The notes under the pieces: generated by a model | The model's input: the letters and a program-made list of their open reading frames with translations, nothing else | Database searches by the model: none | Told to the model about the DNA's origin: nothing | Part shown: positions 8,053-15,640 of the stretch, piece after piece | Layout of the letters: each line of letters starts with the position of its first letter | How positions within the stretch are numbered: the first letter of the stretch is position 1 | Position numbers and translations under genes: made by a program | Source: Parasegetibacter sp. NRK P23 | GTDB taxonomy: Bacteria > Bacteroidota > Bacteroidia > Chitinophagales > Chitinophagaceae | DNA length: 64,000 nucleotides | Direction: 5' to 3' | NCBI RefSeq assembly: GCF_023721715.1 | Contig: NZ_JAMDLG010000001.1 | Location: 2,395,784 to 2,459,783, forward strand

Positions 8053-8700
8053 ATGAAAACGGAAAACAAAATAGCCATGAACACAAAAACAATCCTTAAC
8101 CGCATCGTTATGATGCTCACCCTGGTGACCTTCTTTATAGGCAACCAGTCATTTGTACAGGACGATACCACCATCGAAAAAGGTATTGCCCCATCTGTAA
8201 AAGACACCACCGTGTGCTGCGAGCAAATCATGCTCTCCACTCCTGTAAAAGGGAAAACCGCTGAAACTAAAATCAGCTTCAGGCAGAACCTGCAAGCGAT
8301 TGACGCGGAAGTGTACGGGAATTTCCTGAAGGAATTCGGTTCCATCGATTTCAGCTTCCTCCGCAAGTCGGGCGCAGCCGCTGAAATGGAAATCATCCGT
8401 AACTTCAACGAAGCCGCCGCTCCTAAAGTAGCGTTCAATTTCGCCAATGCGAACATTGCGGATGCTGAATCAGTGGAGAACTTCATGAAATCGCAGCCCA
8501 AGCTGATCAGTTTTAACTGGAACGATGCGACTGCCCAACAAGCTGACGCGGACATCGTAACCCGTTTCAAAAACGAGTTTACGCCGAAGATCATCCTCGC
8601 TTCTTTGCAGGCGGATCACCTGCGTGCCAGTGATGCTGAACTGATGCAGCAGTTTTATGTAGAGTTCGGCAATAAAAAAGAAGGTTTCGCACAGAAATAA
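8053..8700 (+). CDS. Secreted protein with five ~28-residue repeats, unknown function
   Basis: I do not recognise the family. The protein (215 residues from the ATG at 8053; an ATG at 8077 is also possible) has a signal-peptide-like segment, residues 9-35 (ILNRIVMMLTLVTFFIG), then a CC pair at about residues 55-56. From residue 81 to the end it consists of five degenerate repeats of 24-28 residues (about 81-108, 109-135, 136-163, 164-191, 192-215). Each begins with a pattern like A-x-D-A-E and has a conserved Phe about seven to nine residues later (DAEVYGNF, EMEIIRNF, DAESVENF, DADIVTRF, DAELMQQF). The pattern suggests a small helical or beta repeat fold acting outside the cytoplasm. A strong terminator follows. 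Confidence 0.75.
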   Translation: MKTENKIAMNTKTILNRIVMMLTLVTFFIGNQSFVQDDTTIEKGIAPSVKDTTVCCEQIMLSTPVKGKTAETKISFRQNLQAIDAEVYGNFLKEFGSIDFSFLRKSGAAAEMEIIRNFNEAAAPKVAFNFANANIADAESVENFMKSQPKLISFNWNDATAQQADADIVTRFKNEFTPKIILASLQADHLRASDAELMQQFYVEFGNKKEGFAQK

Positions 8701-8739
8701 AGCAGTTCATTTTTAGTGTTTACAATCAAGAGAAGTAAG

Positions 8740-8763
8740 GCCCGCTGAGCAGCGGGCTTTTTT
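8740..8763 (+). terminator. Rho-independent terminator
   Basis: GCCCGCT and AGCGGGC form a 7-base-pair GC-rich stem with a GAGC loop, followed directly by six T. It ends the transcript of the secreted repeat protein. Confidence 0.9.
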
Positions 8764-8800
8764 GGCCTCACCCCGTCCCCTCTTTCGGGGGAAAGGGGCA
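8764..8800. repeat. CCTCACCCC-type intergenic element, copy 1
   Basis: A pyrimidine-rich stretch beginning CCTCACCCCG and folding back through a CCCCTCTTTCGGGG-type hairpin to AAAGGGGCA. A second copy with the same layout is at 63395-63434. Both follow directly on a hairpin terminator. Confidence 0.6.
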
Positions 8801-8855
8801 ATGTTCTGACCAATCGAAGTGTAATTGGGGCATAATTAAATTCTACCAAACGTTA

Positions 8856-8900
8856 CGTCCTCGTGATTGCGAGGCTGCGAGGCTGCGAGGAACGAAGCAG
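8856..8900 (-). repeat. Dispersed repeat fragment with GCGAGGCT tandem
   Basis: GCGAGGCT occurs twice in tandem at 8869-8884 and again partly at 8885-8890, followed by AACGAAGCAG. Read on the minus strand this gives CTGCTTCGTTCCTCGCAG, the core of the family seen at 25261 and 46339. Confidence 0.6.
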
Positions 8901-9112
8901 GAAGCAGGGGTGGTAAGAGAGAATACTTCTCTAAATAAACCACACAAACAAATCAGTACAACAGAAAAATCACAGGTACAGACAGTGATAAATCAGCTAT
9001 GCTGAGCACCAATACAAGGGAAGCCTATTAAAACAACACCACAATATGAGCATGAGCTCCATTGCATGTCAGCTACTACGAGCAACATTCCTTCAGCAAT
9101 AAAAACGCATCA

Positions 9113-9176
9113 AACACAAACAAGGCCTTGCGTCCTCGCTTCTTAGCGCCTGCGAGGCACGAAGCAGTGCGAGAAA
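9113..9176 (-). repeat. Dispersed intergenic repeat, minus-strand copy
   Basis: On the minus strand it reads CACTGCTTCGTGCCTCGCAG, then GAGGACGCAAGGCCTTG and TTTGTGTTTG. The first part matches the copies at 25236-25296 and 46301-46374; the last part matches the copy at 59482-59540. Confidence 0.7.
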
Positions 9177-9471
9177 TTCCTCCGCAAGCCATTCCTCAAC
9201 CACTCCCTGCATCCTTGCCCCTTCGAGGAATGAGGGCATGAAGCCAGGGATAGCAACCACTTTATTTGATAAGAGCCAATGCCACCACCAGTTCCCAGGA
9301 ACAAAACCAGCCAGATAAAAAATGTAACCGCTCCTTGCGCCCTTGCTCCCTTGCGTCTTCGCGGGAAACCTTTCTCTTAAACCAACACCTGTGTAAGCAA
9401 TGCTTTTCAAAACTCCCCATAGAAACGCAAACATCTCCCGGCATCTTCCCGTGAACACTGCGTGAGGGATA

Positions 9472-9536
9472 GCAGCGGAAAGCCCGCAACCGCGAGGCCG
9501 GAGGCCGTAGCGGGCGGACTTGCAGCGGATAGCCCG
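9472..9536 (+). repeat. GC-rich folded element with paired GCAGCGGAWAGCCCG units
   Basis: GCAGCGGAAAGCCCG (9472-9486) and GCAGCGGATAGCCCG (9522-9536) are direct repeats exactly 50 bases apart. Between them CCCGC (9483-9487) can pair with GCGGG (9510-9514) around an inner GGCC/GGCC hairpin. It lies directly upstream of the Smr gene promoter and looks like a mobile or structured intergenic element rather than coding DNA. Confidence 0.55.
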
Positions 9537-9587
9537 ACCCGAAGGGGCACGCCCCAATCCCCCAAACTTCTTTTGAATAATCTCTCC

Positions 9588-9602
9588 TACCTTTGCACCA
9601 TG
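9588..9602 (+). promoter_or_regulatory. -7 box joined to the start codon (probable leaderless mRNA)
   Basis: TACCTTTGCACCATG places a perfect TAnnTTTG box four bases before the ATG. Transcription would begin at or within a base or two of the start codon. The identical 15-mer precedes the histidine kinase at 54476. Confidence 0.5.
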
Positions 9603-10646
9603 AAATATGAAGTTGGCGACCAGATTATAGTGCTGCACTCCAATGAAGAAGGCAGGGTGATTGAGATCATGAACGAAAAAATGGTGATGATTGAAGTGCG
9701 TGGCGTGAAGTTCCCCGCCTATACCGACCAGATCGATTTTCCTTATTTCAAGCGGTTCACCGAGAAAAAACTTTTCCCGGAAGCGCCCAAAAAAAAGGTA
9801 TTCATAGATGATGTGCCGCGCGAAAAGAAGAAAACCACCGCACCGCGTGAAGCCACCGGCGTATGGCTCGCCTTCCTGCCCGTTTTCCGTACCGACGAAT
9901 TCGGCGACGACTATGTGACCACCCTGAAAATTCACCTGCAGAACAATTCCCCTTACGACCTGCAGTTCACGTACAAACTGGAAGGCCACTCCGATACTGT
10001 TTTTGAACTCAAAAACCAGGTGGCTGCATTCCACGATTTTTACCTGCATGATGTGCCGTTCGAGGACATGAACGATAACCCGCAGTTCTGGTTCGAGTTC
10101 TCCCTCAGCAAACCGATCGTGCGCAAGGCGCCGTATTTTGAAGCCGCGCATAAAATGAAAGCGAAACAGCTTTTCGCGAAGATTGAACAGCTGAAAGAAA
10201 AAGGAGAAGCCCTGTTCGCGCACCAACTCTTCGCCGATTACCCCGACCGCAGCGCGGAGGACCATGCACCCGATCTCCCCGCTTCAGCCGCTTTTGACCT
10301 GGGCAAACTTTCCGCCTCTGGCTTTAAAATCACCAACAAAAAAAGCAGGGGCGCCGAAAACGTTCAAACCACGATAGACCTGCACATTGAGAAACTCCGG
10401 GAAGACTGGAAATCGATGGGTAAAGGAGAAATCCTCGACTACCAGTTACGGACATTCGAAAAGCACCTCGACAAAGTATATATGCACCACCTCCCCCAGC
10501 TCACGGTAATACACGGCGTGGGGACCGGAAAGCTGAAAGATGAGATCCATGAGATACTCAAACACCGGAAAGATGTGAAACACTTTGTGCACCAGTACCA
10601 TCCCTGGTACGGTTATGGCGCAACGGAAGTTTATTTCAAGTTTTAA
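9600..10646 (+). CDS. DUF2027 and Smr domain protein
   Basis: A 348-residue protein. The N-terminal part (MKYEVGDQIIVLHSNEEGRVIEI) resembles the small beta domain of MutS2/DUF2027 proteins. The middle (about residues 95-190) is a beta-rich DUF2027-type domain. The C-terminal Smr domain (from about residue 258) carries the TIDLHIEKL and VIHGVGTGKLKDEI motifs, the DLH and HGxGxG signatures of Smr endonuclease/nucleic-acid-binding modules. The role may be in RNA or DNA processing, but the function of this architecture is not established. The frame is open to 9462, but the ATG at 9600, next to the promoter, gives the family-like start. Confidence 0.85.
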   Translation: MKYEVGDQIIVLHSNEEGRVIEIMNEKMVMIEVRGVKFPAYTDQIDFPYFKRFTEKKLFPEAPKKKVFIDDVPREKKKTTAPREATGVWLAFLPVFRTDEFGDDYVTTLKIHLQNNSPYDLQFTYKLEGHSDTVFELKNQVAAFHDFYLHDVPFEDMNDNPQFWFEFSLSKPIVRKAPYFEAAHKMKAKQLFAKIEQLKEKGEALFAHQLFADYPDRSAEDHAPDLPASAAFDLGKLSASGFKITNKKSRGAENVQTTIDLHIEKLREDWKSMGKGEILDYQLRTFEKHLDKVYMHHLPQLTVIHGVGTGKLKDEIHEILKHRKDVKHFVHQYHPWYGYGATEVYFKF

Positions 10647-10650
10647 CAAC

Positions 10651-10658
10651 TACCTTTG
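10651..10658 (+). promoter_or_regulatory. -7 promoter element for RNase P RNA
   Basis: TACCTTTG, a perfect TAnnTTTG box, begins four bases after the Smr stop codon and just before the 5' end of the RNA gene at about 10662. Confidence 0.65.
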
Positions 10659-10661
10659 CGG

Positions 10662-11037
10662 TATCACAAACCCGCTGTCGCGTTCACCTTCGGTGAATGA
10701 GGAAAGTCCGGACAGCACAGAGCAGTGAACCGGCTAACGGCCGGCCTCCACCTTTCGGCGGAGAGAGCAAGTGCCACAGAAAATAACCGCCCGCTACGCG
10801 TAAGCATACGGGTAAGGGTGAAAATGTGGGGTAAAAGCCCACGGTTCCTGGTGGTAACACCAGGGGCGGGTAAACCTTTCATGCTGAAATGCCATGTAAA
10901 CCGGTCCGGGGTGGCTCGCCCTTTTCCGCCTTCGGCGGAAAGACCGGAGGGTAGGCAGATAGACGCAGCCAGTAATGGTTGTGCCAGATAAATGACAGCG
11001 CCTTCGGGTAACAGAATCCGGCTTATGGGTTTGTGAT
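10662..11037 (+). ncRNA. rnpB: RNase P RNA, class A
   Basis: The catalytic RNA of RNase P, which matures tRNA 5' ends. Conserved blocks are present in order: GAGGAAAGTCCGGACAGCAC (10698 onward), the AGAAAATAACCGCC region, GGTAAGGGTGAAAATGTGGG with GTAAAAGCCCAC, and near the 3' end ACAGAATCCGGCTTA. The outer stem P1 pairs the 5' end (ATCACAAACCC, about 10663-10673) with GGGTTTGTGAT (11027-11037). A T run follows directly. Ends are set by P1 and are accurate to a few bases. Length (~376) is normal for bacterial type A. Open frames across it are not genes. Confidence 0.96.
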
Positions 11038-11048
11038 TTTTTCCTCCT

Positions 11049-11128
11049 TTATAGCATCTTTCATCAATAATATTATTTTATAGCAAAAAAAAGCTATAAA
11101 ACCTAAAAATAGCATAATTTAGCTATAA
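11049..11128. promoter_or_regulatory. Cluster of TATAGC/GCTATA sites (candidate autoregulatory operator)
   Basis: Five copies of (T)ATAGC or its complement occur in about 80 bases: 11049-11055, 11076-11084, 11093-11101 (inverted), about 11109-11113, and 11121-11128 (inverted, touching the start codon). TTTTATAGC and GCTATAAAA form a perfect 9-base inverted repeat around an A8 spacer. The adjacent gene encodes a protein with a C-terminal HTH, so autoregulation is plausible. Confidence 0.45.
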
Positions 11129-11757
11129 TGAAAAGCGCCATAGTTACCGGTGATATTGTACAATCCTCCTCCCTTACTGCGGAGCAGGAAGCCACTTTAT
11201 TGGAACAACTTCACGCGATAACCGGGACAAAAAACAAACTGGAGTTTTACCGTGGAGACAGCTTCCAGGCCTACTTCCCGGAGGCGGCAGACGCGCTGGA
11301 CTGGACGCTGAGGGCCAGGGCCGCGGCAAGAAGTATCCCGGCACCGGATGCTTCGATGCCCCTCTCGGATATCCGGGCCAGCATTGGCATTGGCACGGTG
11401 GAAACACCGTTTCAATCGCTGGGCACGGCGAAAGGAACCGCGTTTCTGTTATCCGGACGGCAGTTTGATCACATGGTGAAGGAAGAAAAAAGGCTCGGTA
11501 TTTTCACCGGGGAGGAAGACAGAAAAACACAGTTACTATTTGAGCTCATCGCACGGTATGCCGATGGACTTTTCAACGAACTCACCAGCAAACAATCGGA
11601 AGTAATCTTTGAAATGCTGGGCCATACCACCCAACAGGAAATATCGGAGCGGTTGAACAAGTCGCAGCCCACCATTAACCGGCAGCTTAAAGCAGCCAAG
11701 TGGCAGGAGATCGCTCAATTGCTGAACGACTATAAACAAGTAGTAACTTTAGCCTAA
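11128..11757 (+). CDS. SatD-like protein with C-terminal helix-turn-helix
   Basis: A 209-residue protein starting MKSAIVTGDIVQSS, the pattern of SatD-family proteins, with a segment RASIGIGTV near residue 90 resembling nucleotide-cyclase-like folds. The last ~60 residues (from about 150) form a predicted HTH: TTQQEISERLNKSQPTINRQL. It overlaps the DUF3307 gene by one base (TAATG), so the two are translationally coupled. A cluster of TATAGC sites lies directly upstream and may be its own operator. The cellular role of SatD/DUF3307 pairs is not established. Confidence 0.75.
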   Translation: MKSAIVTGDIVQSSSLTAEQEATLLEQLHAITGTKNKLEFYRGDSFQAYFPEAADALDWTLRARAAARSIPAPDASMPLSDIRASIGIGTVETPFQSLGTAKGTAFLLSGRQFDHMVKEEKRLGIFTGEEDRKTQLLFELIARYADGLFNELTSKQSEVIFEMLGHTTQQEISERLNKSQPTINRQLKAAKWQEIAQLLNDYKQVVTLA

Positions 11758-12503
11758 TGGACGAAAAATACACCTGGCTCATCAAGCTTATCCTTGCACA
11801 CCTGCTCACCGATTTCCTGCTGCAGCCCAAACAGTGGATCGACAGCCGCAACGCCAAACATTTCGCGGCCCCCCATTTATACCTTCATGCACTGGTAACC
11901 GCCGCCATGGCCTGGCTGCTCACCGGCGCGAAGCACTGGGATGTAGCCCTGTTCATTTTTGTGACACATGCGGTTATTGATGGCTGGAAATCTTACCAAA
12001 AGCAGAACGCAGTGGTATTTGTTGCCGACCAGGCGCTTCATTTCATCATGCTTATGATAGCATGGTGTTATGTTTTTTTCACGCCGCAAAGTATAGTGGA
12101 AACATTGTATCAACTGGGAGAAAATAACCGGTTCTGGATCGTGGTTACCTCACTGGTACTACTCTCCACCCCAACGGGTATCCTGATCGGCCAGCTTACC
12201 AAGAAATGGCGCAACCGGATACCTGATGCGGAAAGCCTGGCCAATGCGGGTAAATGGATCGGTATCATTGAAAGGATCATCATCTTCCTGTTGGTGATCA
12301 AAGGTGAATTCGGAGCGGTGGGCCTGCTCATTGCCGCGAAAAGTTTGTTGCGCTTTTCTGAAAAAGGAAGGCCCTTGTATGAAAAGAGCAACCCGATGGA
12401 AGCGAAAACAGAGTATTTGCTGATTGGCTCGTTGCTGAGCCTGGGCATTGCCCTGCTCATCGGCTTGATCGCCCATAGCCTTTTATATGGCACCAGTTTC
12501 TAA
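11757..12503 (+). CDS. DUF3307 membrane protein
   Basis: A 248-residue protein with about six membrane-spanning segments. The N-terminus contains AHLLTDFLLQPKQW, the hallmark of DUF3307, followed by HLYLHALVTAAMAWLL and THAVIDGWK. Function is unknown; DUF3307 genes are commonly paired with SatD-like genes, as here, where start and stop codons overlap. The pair may form a membrane protein with its regulator. A hydrophobic C-terminal helix (LLIGSLLSLGIALLIGLIAH) ends the protein. Confidence 0.82.
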   Translation: MDEKYTWLIKLILAHLLTDFLLQPKQWIDSRNAKHFAAPHLYLHALVTAAMAWLLTGAKHWDVALFIFVTHAVIDGWKSYQKQNAVVFVADQALHFIMLMIAWCYVFFTPQSIVETLYQLGENNRFWIVVTSLVLLSTPTGILIGQLTKKWRNRIPDAESLANAGKWIGIIERIIIFLLVIKGEFGAVGLLIAAKSLLRFSEKGRPLYEKSNPMEAKTEYLLIGSLLSLGIALLIGLIAHSLLYGTSF

Positions 12504-12534
12504 CCTCATGTATTATTAAAGCGGAGCACTGATT

Positions 12535-13857
12535 ATGCTGAATGAAATAAAATGTCCGAACTGCGGCACCCCATTCCAGATGGAAGAAGCGGTGGCAAAA
12601 GAATACAAGAAAGAATTGCGTGGCAAGATGGAGGAGTTCGTTCGTTCCAAAAATGAGGAATTCCGCCAGAAAGAGGAGTTGTTCCTGCAAAAAGAAAAAG
12701 AAATGCAGCAACAAACCCGGCAACAGGAAGATTTGCTGCGGCAGAAAGAAAAGCTTTGGCAGGAAGAAGCCCGGCAGAAAGAGTTGCAACTGAAAGAGCA
12801 GGCAGAACTGGAGAAAAAACAGTTCGCGCAGCAGATGGAGGAAAACATGCGCCGCAACATTACCGCTGATTTTGAGAACAGGATCACGCTGTTGCAGCAG
12901 GAAAAAATGGAGAACGAAGAAAGGTTGAAAGAAGCGCGCAAACAGCAACTGGAATTCATGCAGAAGGAAGAGGCCCTTCGCCGCAAGGAAGAAGAGCTTG
13001 AAATATCCGTTCAGAAAAAATTACAGGAAGAAAGGTCCCGCATCGCGGAAGATATCCGTCAACTGGAAGAACAGAAGAACGCCGCCCGCGAAACCGAGTT
13101 TCAACTCCGGTTGAAAGAATTGGAAAAACAACTGGACGACCAGAAAAAACTGGCGGAAGAAATGAAGCGAAGGGCCGAACAAGGTTCCATGCAACTCCAG
13201 GGTGAAATCCAGGAACTGGCGCTGGAAGCGCTTTTGCGATCAGCACATCCGTTCGACCTGGTAGAAGAAGTAGGCAAAGGCGTGCGTGGCGCGGACTGTA
13301 TCCAGGTGGTGCGGAACAACATCGGGCAGGAATGCGGCCGCATCATTTATGAAAGCAAACGCACGAAAGATTTCTCCAACGACTGGATCGAAAAACTGAA
13401 AAGCGATATGCGTAGCCTTAAAGCCGATATCGCCATTATCGTGACCCAGGCCATGCCCAAAGACATGGAAGGCTTCGGAGAAAAAGACGGTGTATGGATC
13501 TGTAATTTCCACGAGATACGTTCTGTTTCTTCACTGGTACGCGATGGTATTTTACGCGTGGCGCAGGCCGCCCGCTCGCAGGAGAACAAAGGCGATAAAA
13601 TGCACATGTTGTACGACTACCTCACCAGCAACGAATTCGCGGAACAATGGAAAGCGATCCGGGAAGGATTTTTATCCATGAAGCTGTCTATTCAACGCGA
13701 ACGGGACACCATGGAAAAACTATGGAAAGCGCGGGAGAAACAACTGGAGAAAGTATTGCTGAACGCGGCCCATTTTAAAGGTTCCATTGAAGGGATCGCG
13801 GGGCAGGACATTATAGACCTGAAGCTATTGGAAGAACCCGAAGAAGCGGAGGAATAA
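12535..13857 (+). CDS. DUF2130 protein with long coiled coil
   Basis: A 440-residue protein. It opens with a zinc-ribbon-like CPNCGTPF motif (residues 7-14, one CxxC only). Residues ~30-220 are a continuous Gln/Glu/Lys-rich coiled coil. The C-terminal half is DUF2130, with ADCIQVVRNNIGQECGRIIYESKRTKDF, a segment resembling restriction-endonuclease-like E-x-K nuclease cores (the YESKRTK portion). The nuclease idea is inference from that motif. It follows DUF3307 by 31 bases and may share its transcript. It ends two bases before the convergent phosphopantetheinyl transferase. Confidence 0.85.
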   Translation: MLNEIKCPNCGTPFQMEEAVAKEYKKELRGKMEEFVRSKNEEFRQKEELFLQKEKEMQQQTRQQEDLLRQKEKLWQEEARQKELQLKEQAELEKKQFAQQMEENMRRNITADFENRITLLQQEKMENEERLKEARKQQLEFMQKEEALRRKEEELEISVQKKLQEERSRIAEDIRQLEEQKNAARETEFQLRLKELEKQLDDQKKLAEEMKRRAEQGSMQLQGEIQELALEALLRSAHPFDLVEEVGKGVRGADCIQVVRNNIGQECGRIIYESKRTKDFSNDWIEKLKSDMRSLKADIAIIVTQAMPKDMEGFGEKDGVWICNFHEIRSVSSLVRDGILRVAQAARSQENKGDKMHMLYDYLTSNEFAEQWKAIREGFLSMKLSIQRERDTMEKLWKAREKQLEKVLLNAAHFKGSIEGIAGQDIIDLKLLEEPEEAEE

Positions 13858-13859
13858 CC

Positions 13860-14519
13860 TCAGGAGATCGTCCATACCAGTACTTCTTCGCCCAGTACAA
13901 GGCCATGCAGTTTCAGCGGGAATGGCTGTTCCAACATAAAAACGCCGTCCATAAGCACCTTGCCATCGTCCTGGAAAGAAAGGGAGCGCACCAGCATTTG
14001 TTGCCTGAAGTCCACGTTGCCCAGTCCATACCATTTGAACATGGCCTCTTTGGCACTCCAGATTAATGTGGCGCACAATGCTTCAGGATCACCGTGAAAA
14101 AACGGTAATGCCGCGGCTTTTTTCACCCAGGCATCAAAGTGACCGCGGGCATCGGCATCCAGAAATTTACCTTTCAGCTTTACGGTTTTCTCCGTGATCT
14201 TTTCCACATCAACCCCCACCCTCCTATCCCGGCTTACCACTACGGCGGCCAGGTTGGCGCAATGAGAAATGGAAAAATGAAAAGCATCACCTGGTAAAAA
14301 AGGCTTTCGTGTGGGCGCCACAGCGATTTCGTGGGCTGGAAAATCAGGGAAAAGTTCTTTCAGCAGGTAGCGCCCGGCAAGGTGCTGCAAACGCTTCTGC
14401 GGGTGCGCGATCTCCCGCTGTACGGAAGCTTTCCGCTGGAAAAATGTTTCTTCCTCCGCAATTTCCCACACCGCGAGCTTTGTTTCCTGCCGAGGTTCTT
14501 TAATGAGTATCAGTGGCAT
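13860..14519 (-). CDS. 4'-phosphopantetheinyl transferase superfamily protein
   Basis: Transfers the phosphopantetheine arm from CoA to carrier proteins. The 219-residue protein has the Sfp-type layout: HFSISHC near residue 95, VGVDVEKI (magnesium-binding aspartate) about 20 residues later, and WSAKEAMFKWYG (W-x-x-KEA-x-x-K) near residue 155. The open frame extends upstream to 14645, overlapping the divergent dcd gene; the ATG at 14519 gives MPLILIKEP and fits the family. No carrier-protein or synthase gene lies nearby, so it may serve the general acyl carrier protein or a distant pathway. Confidence 0.9.
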   Translation of the reverse strand: MPLILIKEPRQETKLAVWEIAEEETFFQRKASVQREIAHPQKRLQHLAGRYLLKELFPDFPAHEIAVAPTRKPFLPGDAFHFSISHCANLAAVVVSRDRRVGVDVEKITEKTVKLKGKFLDADARGHFDAWVKKAAALPFFHGDPEALCATLIWSAKEAMFKWYGLGNVDFRQQMLVRSLSFQDDGKVLMDGVFMLEQPFPLKLHGLVLGEEVLVWTIS

Positions 14520-14595
14520 AATGAAATTCTTCCGGCAAATTCGGCAATTCCCGGCAAACGGGGTAATATTGCACGAATTATAGAGAACAAGCGGT

Positions 14596-15132
14596 ATGAT
14601 TTTATCTGATAAGCGCATCCTGGAAGAAATAGCGAAAGGCACCATTTTAATTGAACCCTACGACAGGAGCAGCCTGGGAAGCAATTCCTACGACGTGCAC
14701 CTGGGCAAATACCTGGCCACGTACAAGGACACAGAACTGGATGCCCGCAAACACAATACCATCGAACATTTCGAAATTCCTGAAGAAGGAATTGTACTGT
14801 TACCGAACGTGCTATACCTCGGCGTAACCGAAGAATACACGGAAACGCACGCGCATGTCCCCTTCCTGGAAGGAAAATCTTCTACAGGACGACTTGGCAT
14901 AGATATCCACGCCACTGCGGGCAAGGGCGATGTGGGCTTCTGCGGCAACTGGACCCTGGAAATTTCCGTGAAACAACCGGTGCGCGTATACCATGGAATG
15001 CCCGTTGGTCAACTCATTTACTTCCCCGTTGAAGGTGAGATTGAAGTAAAATACAACCAGAAACAAAATGCGAAGTACAGCGGTCAGCCCAACCGTCCCG
15101 TGGAAAGTATGATGTGGAAGAATAAGTTCTAA
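14596..15132 (+). CDS. dcd: dCTP deaminase
   Basis: Deaminates dCTP to dUTP, feeding thymidylate synthesis. The 178-residue protein contains GSNSYDVHLG near residue 28, the catalytic-loop motif EGKSSTGRLGI near residue 95, the glutamate-bearing GNWTLEISV, and PVGQLIYF. These are the standard Dcd signatures and the length is normal. Whether it is the bifunctional dCTP deaminase/dUTPase form cannot be told from what I can see. It is divergent from the phosphopantetheinyl transferase and overlaps the convergent tspO stop by four bases. Confidence 0.95.
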   Translation: MILSDKRILEEIAKGTILIEPYDRSSLGSNSYDVHLGKYLATYKDTELDARKHNTIEHFEIPEEGIVLLPNVLYLGVTEEYTETHAHVPFLEGKSSTGRLGIDIHATAGKGDVGFCGNWTLEISVKQPVRVYHGMPVGQLIYFPVEGEIEVKYNQKQNAKYSGQPNRPVESMMWKNKF

Positions 15133-15587
15133 TTGAGCTGCCAGATCGTGAAATTCAGGATGGAAGCGAAACTCACCCAACTGATATAAGGAACCAGCAA
15201 CCATGCCGCCGTGGAAGATATTTTGCCAAAGCGGAAGATCGTGAGGAGGATCAGCAACCACAGCACAACGATCCAGCCCATCGAGAAGCCTAAGGCATGG
15301 AACCTGAAAAAGATCATCGACCAAAAAAAGTTGAACACCAGCTGTACCGCATAAATATACAAAGCGCCTTTTTTACCGGGCGTGCTGTCCGATTGCTTCC
15401 AGATCAGGTACATGGCGATTCCCATTAAGATATAGAGACTCGTCCACACAGGGCCGAACAACCAGTTGGGCGGCTGGAACCAGGGTTTGTTCAATGTACT
15501 GTACCAACCCTGTATCTCAGGCGTTGTAAAATAACTGCCGGTAAAGCCAACCGCTAAAGGAATAAGTAGTGCTATCAATAGTTTCAT
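15129..15587 (-). CDS. TspO/MBR family membrane protein
   Basis: A tryptophan-rich sensory protein with five transmembrane helices that binds tetrapyrroles and cholesterol-like ligands in other organisms. The 152-residue protein shows the family motifs WYSTLNKPWFQPPNWLFGPVW (read as overlapping parts), LYILMGIAMYLIW and FNFFWSMIFF, ending in the YISWVSFASILNFTIWQLN-like tail. The ATG at 15587 begins MKLLIALL and is chosen over an upstream in-frame start at 15644 that overlaps the neighbouring gene. It follows the DUF3810 gene on the same strand by 53 bases. Confidence 0.92.
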   Translation of the reverse strand: MKLLIALLIPLAVGFTGSYFTTPEIQGWYSTLNKPWFQPPNWLFGPVWTSLYILMGIAMYLIWKQSDSTPGKKGALYIYAVQLVFNFFWSMIFFRFHALGFSMGWIVVLWLLILLTIFRFGKISSTAAWLLVPYISWVSFASILNFTIWQLN

Positions 15588-15640
15588 ACTGCCGGTTTGA
15601 ACAATGTTTGCAAGGTTTGTACCAGGGTGCACGGTCATTA

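Larger units (their letters stand above)
8764..9599. other. Repeat-rich gene-free region
   Basis: About 840 bases between the terminator and the Smr gene. It contains the CCTCACCCC element, tandem GCGAGGCT units (8869-8890), a minus-strand copy of the dispersed repeat (9113-9176), a degenerate fragment (9333-9367) and a GC-rich folded element (9472-9536). A long minus-strand open frame crosses it but is composed of repeat and antisense-of-Smr sequence and is not accepted as a gene. Confidence 0.6.

Noticed and set aside
8764-9599. CRISPR array suspected from repeated GCGAGG units
   Set aside because: The units are 8 bases and contiguous without spacers, and no cas genes are present.
9093-10265. 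390-codon open frame on the minus strand
   Set aside because: Its 3' part crosses repeat DNA and the rest is antisense to the Smr-domain gene, which has a clear domain signature and promoter. The protein shows no recognisable motif.
10664-10991. Open frames on both strands at about 10.7-11.0 kb
   Set aside because: They lie inside the RNase P RNA, which accounts for the sequence completely.
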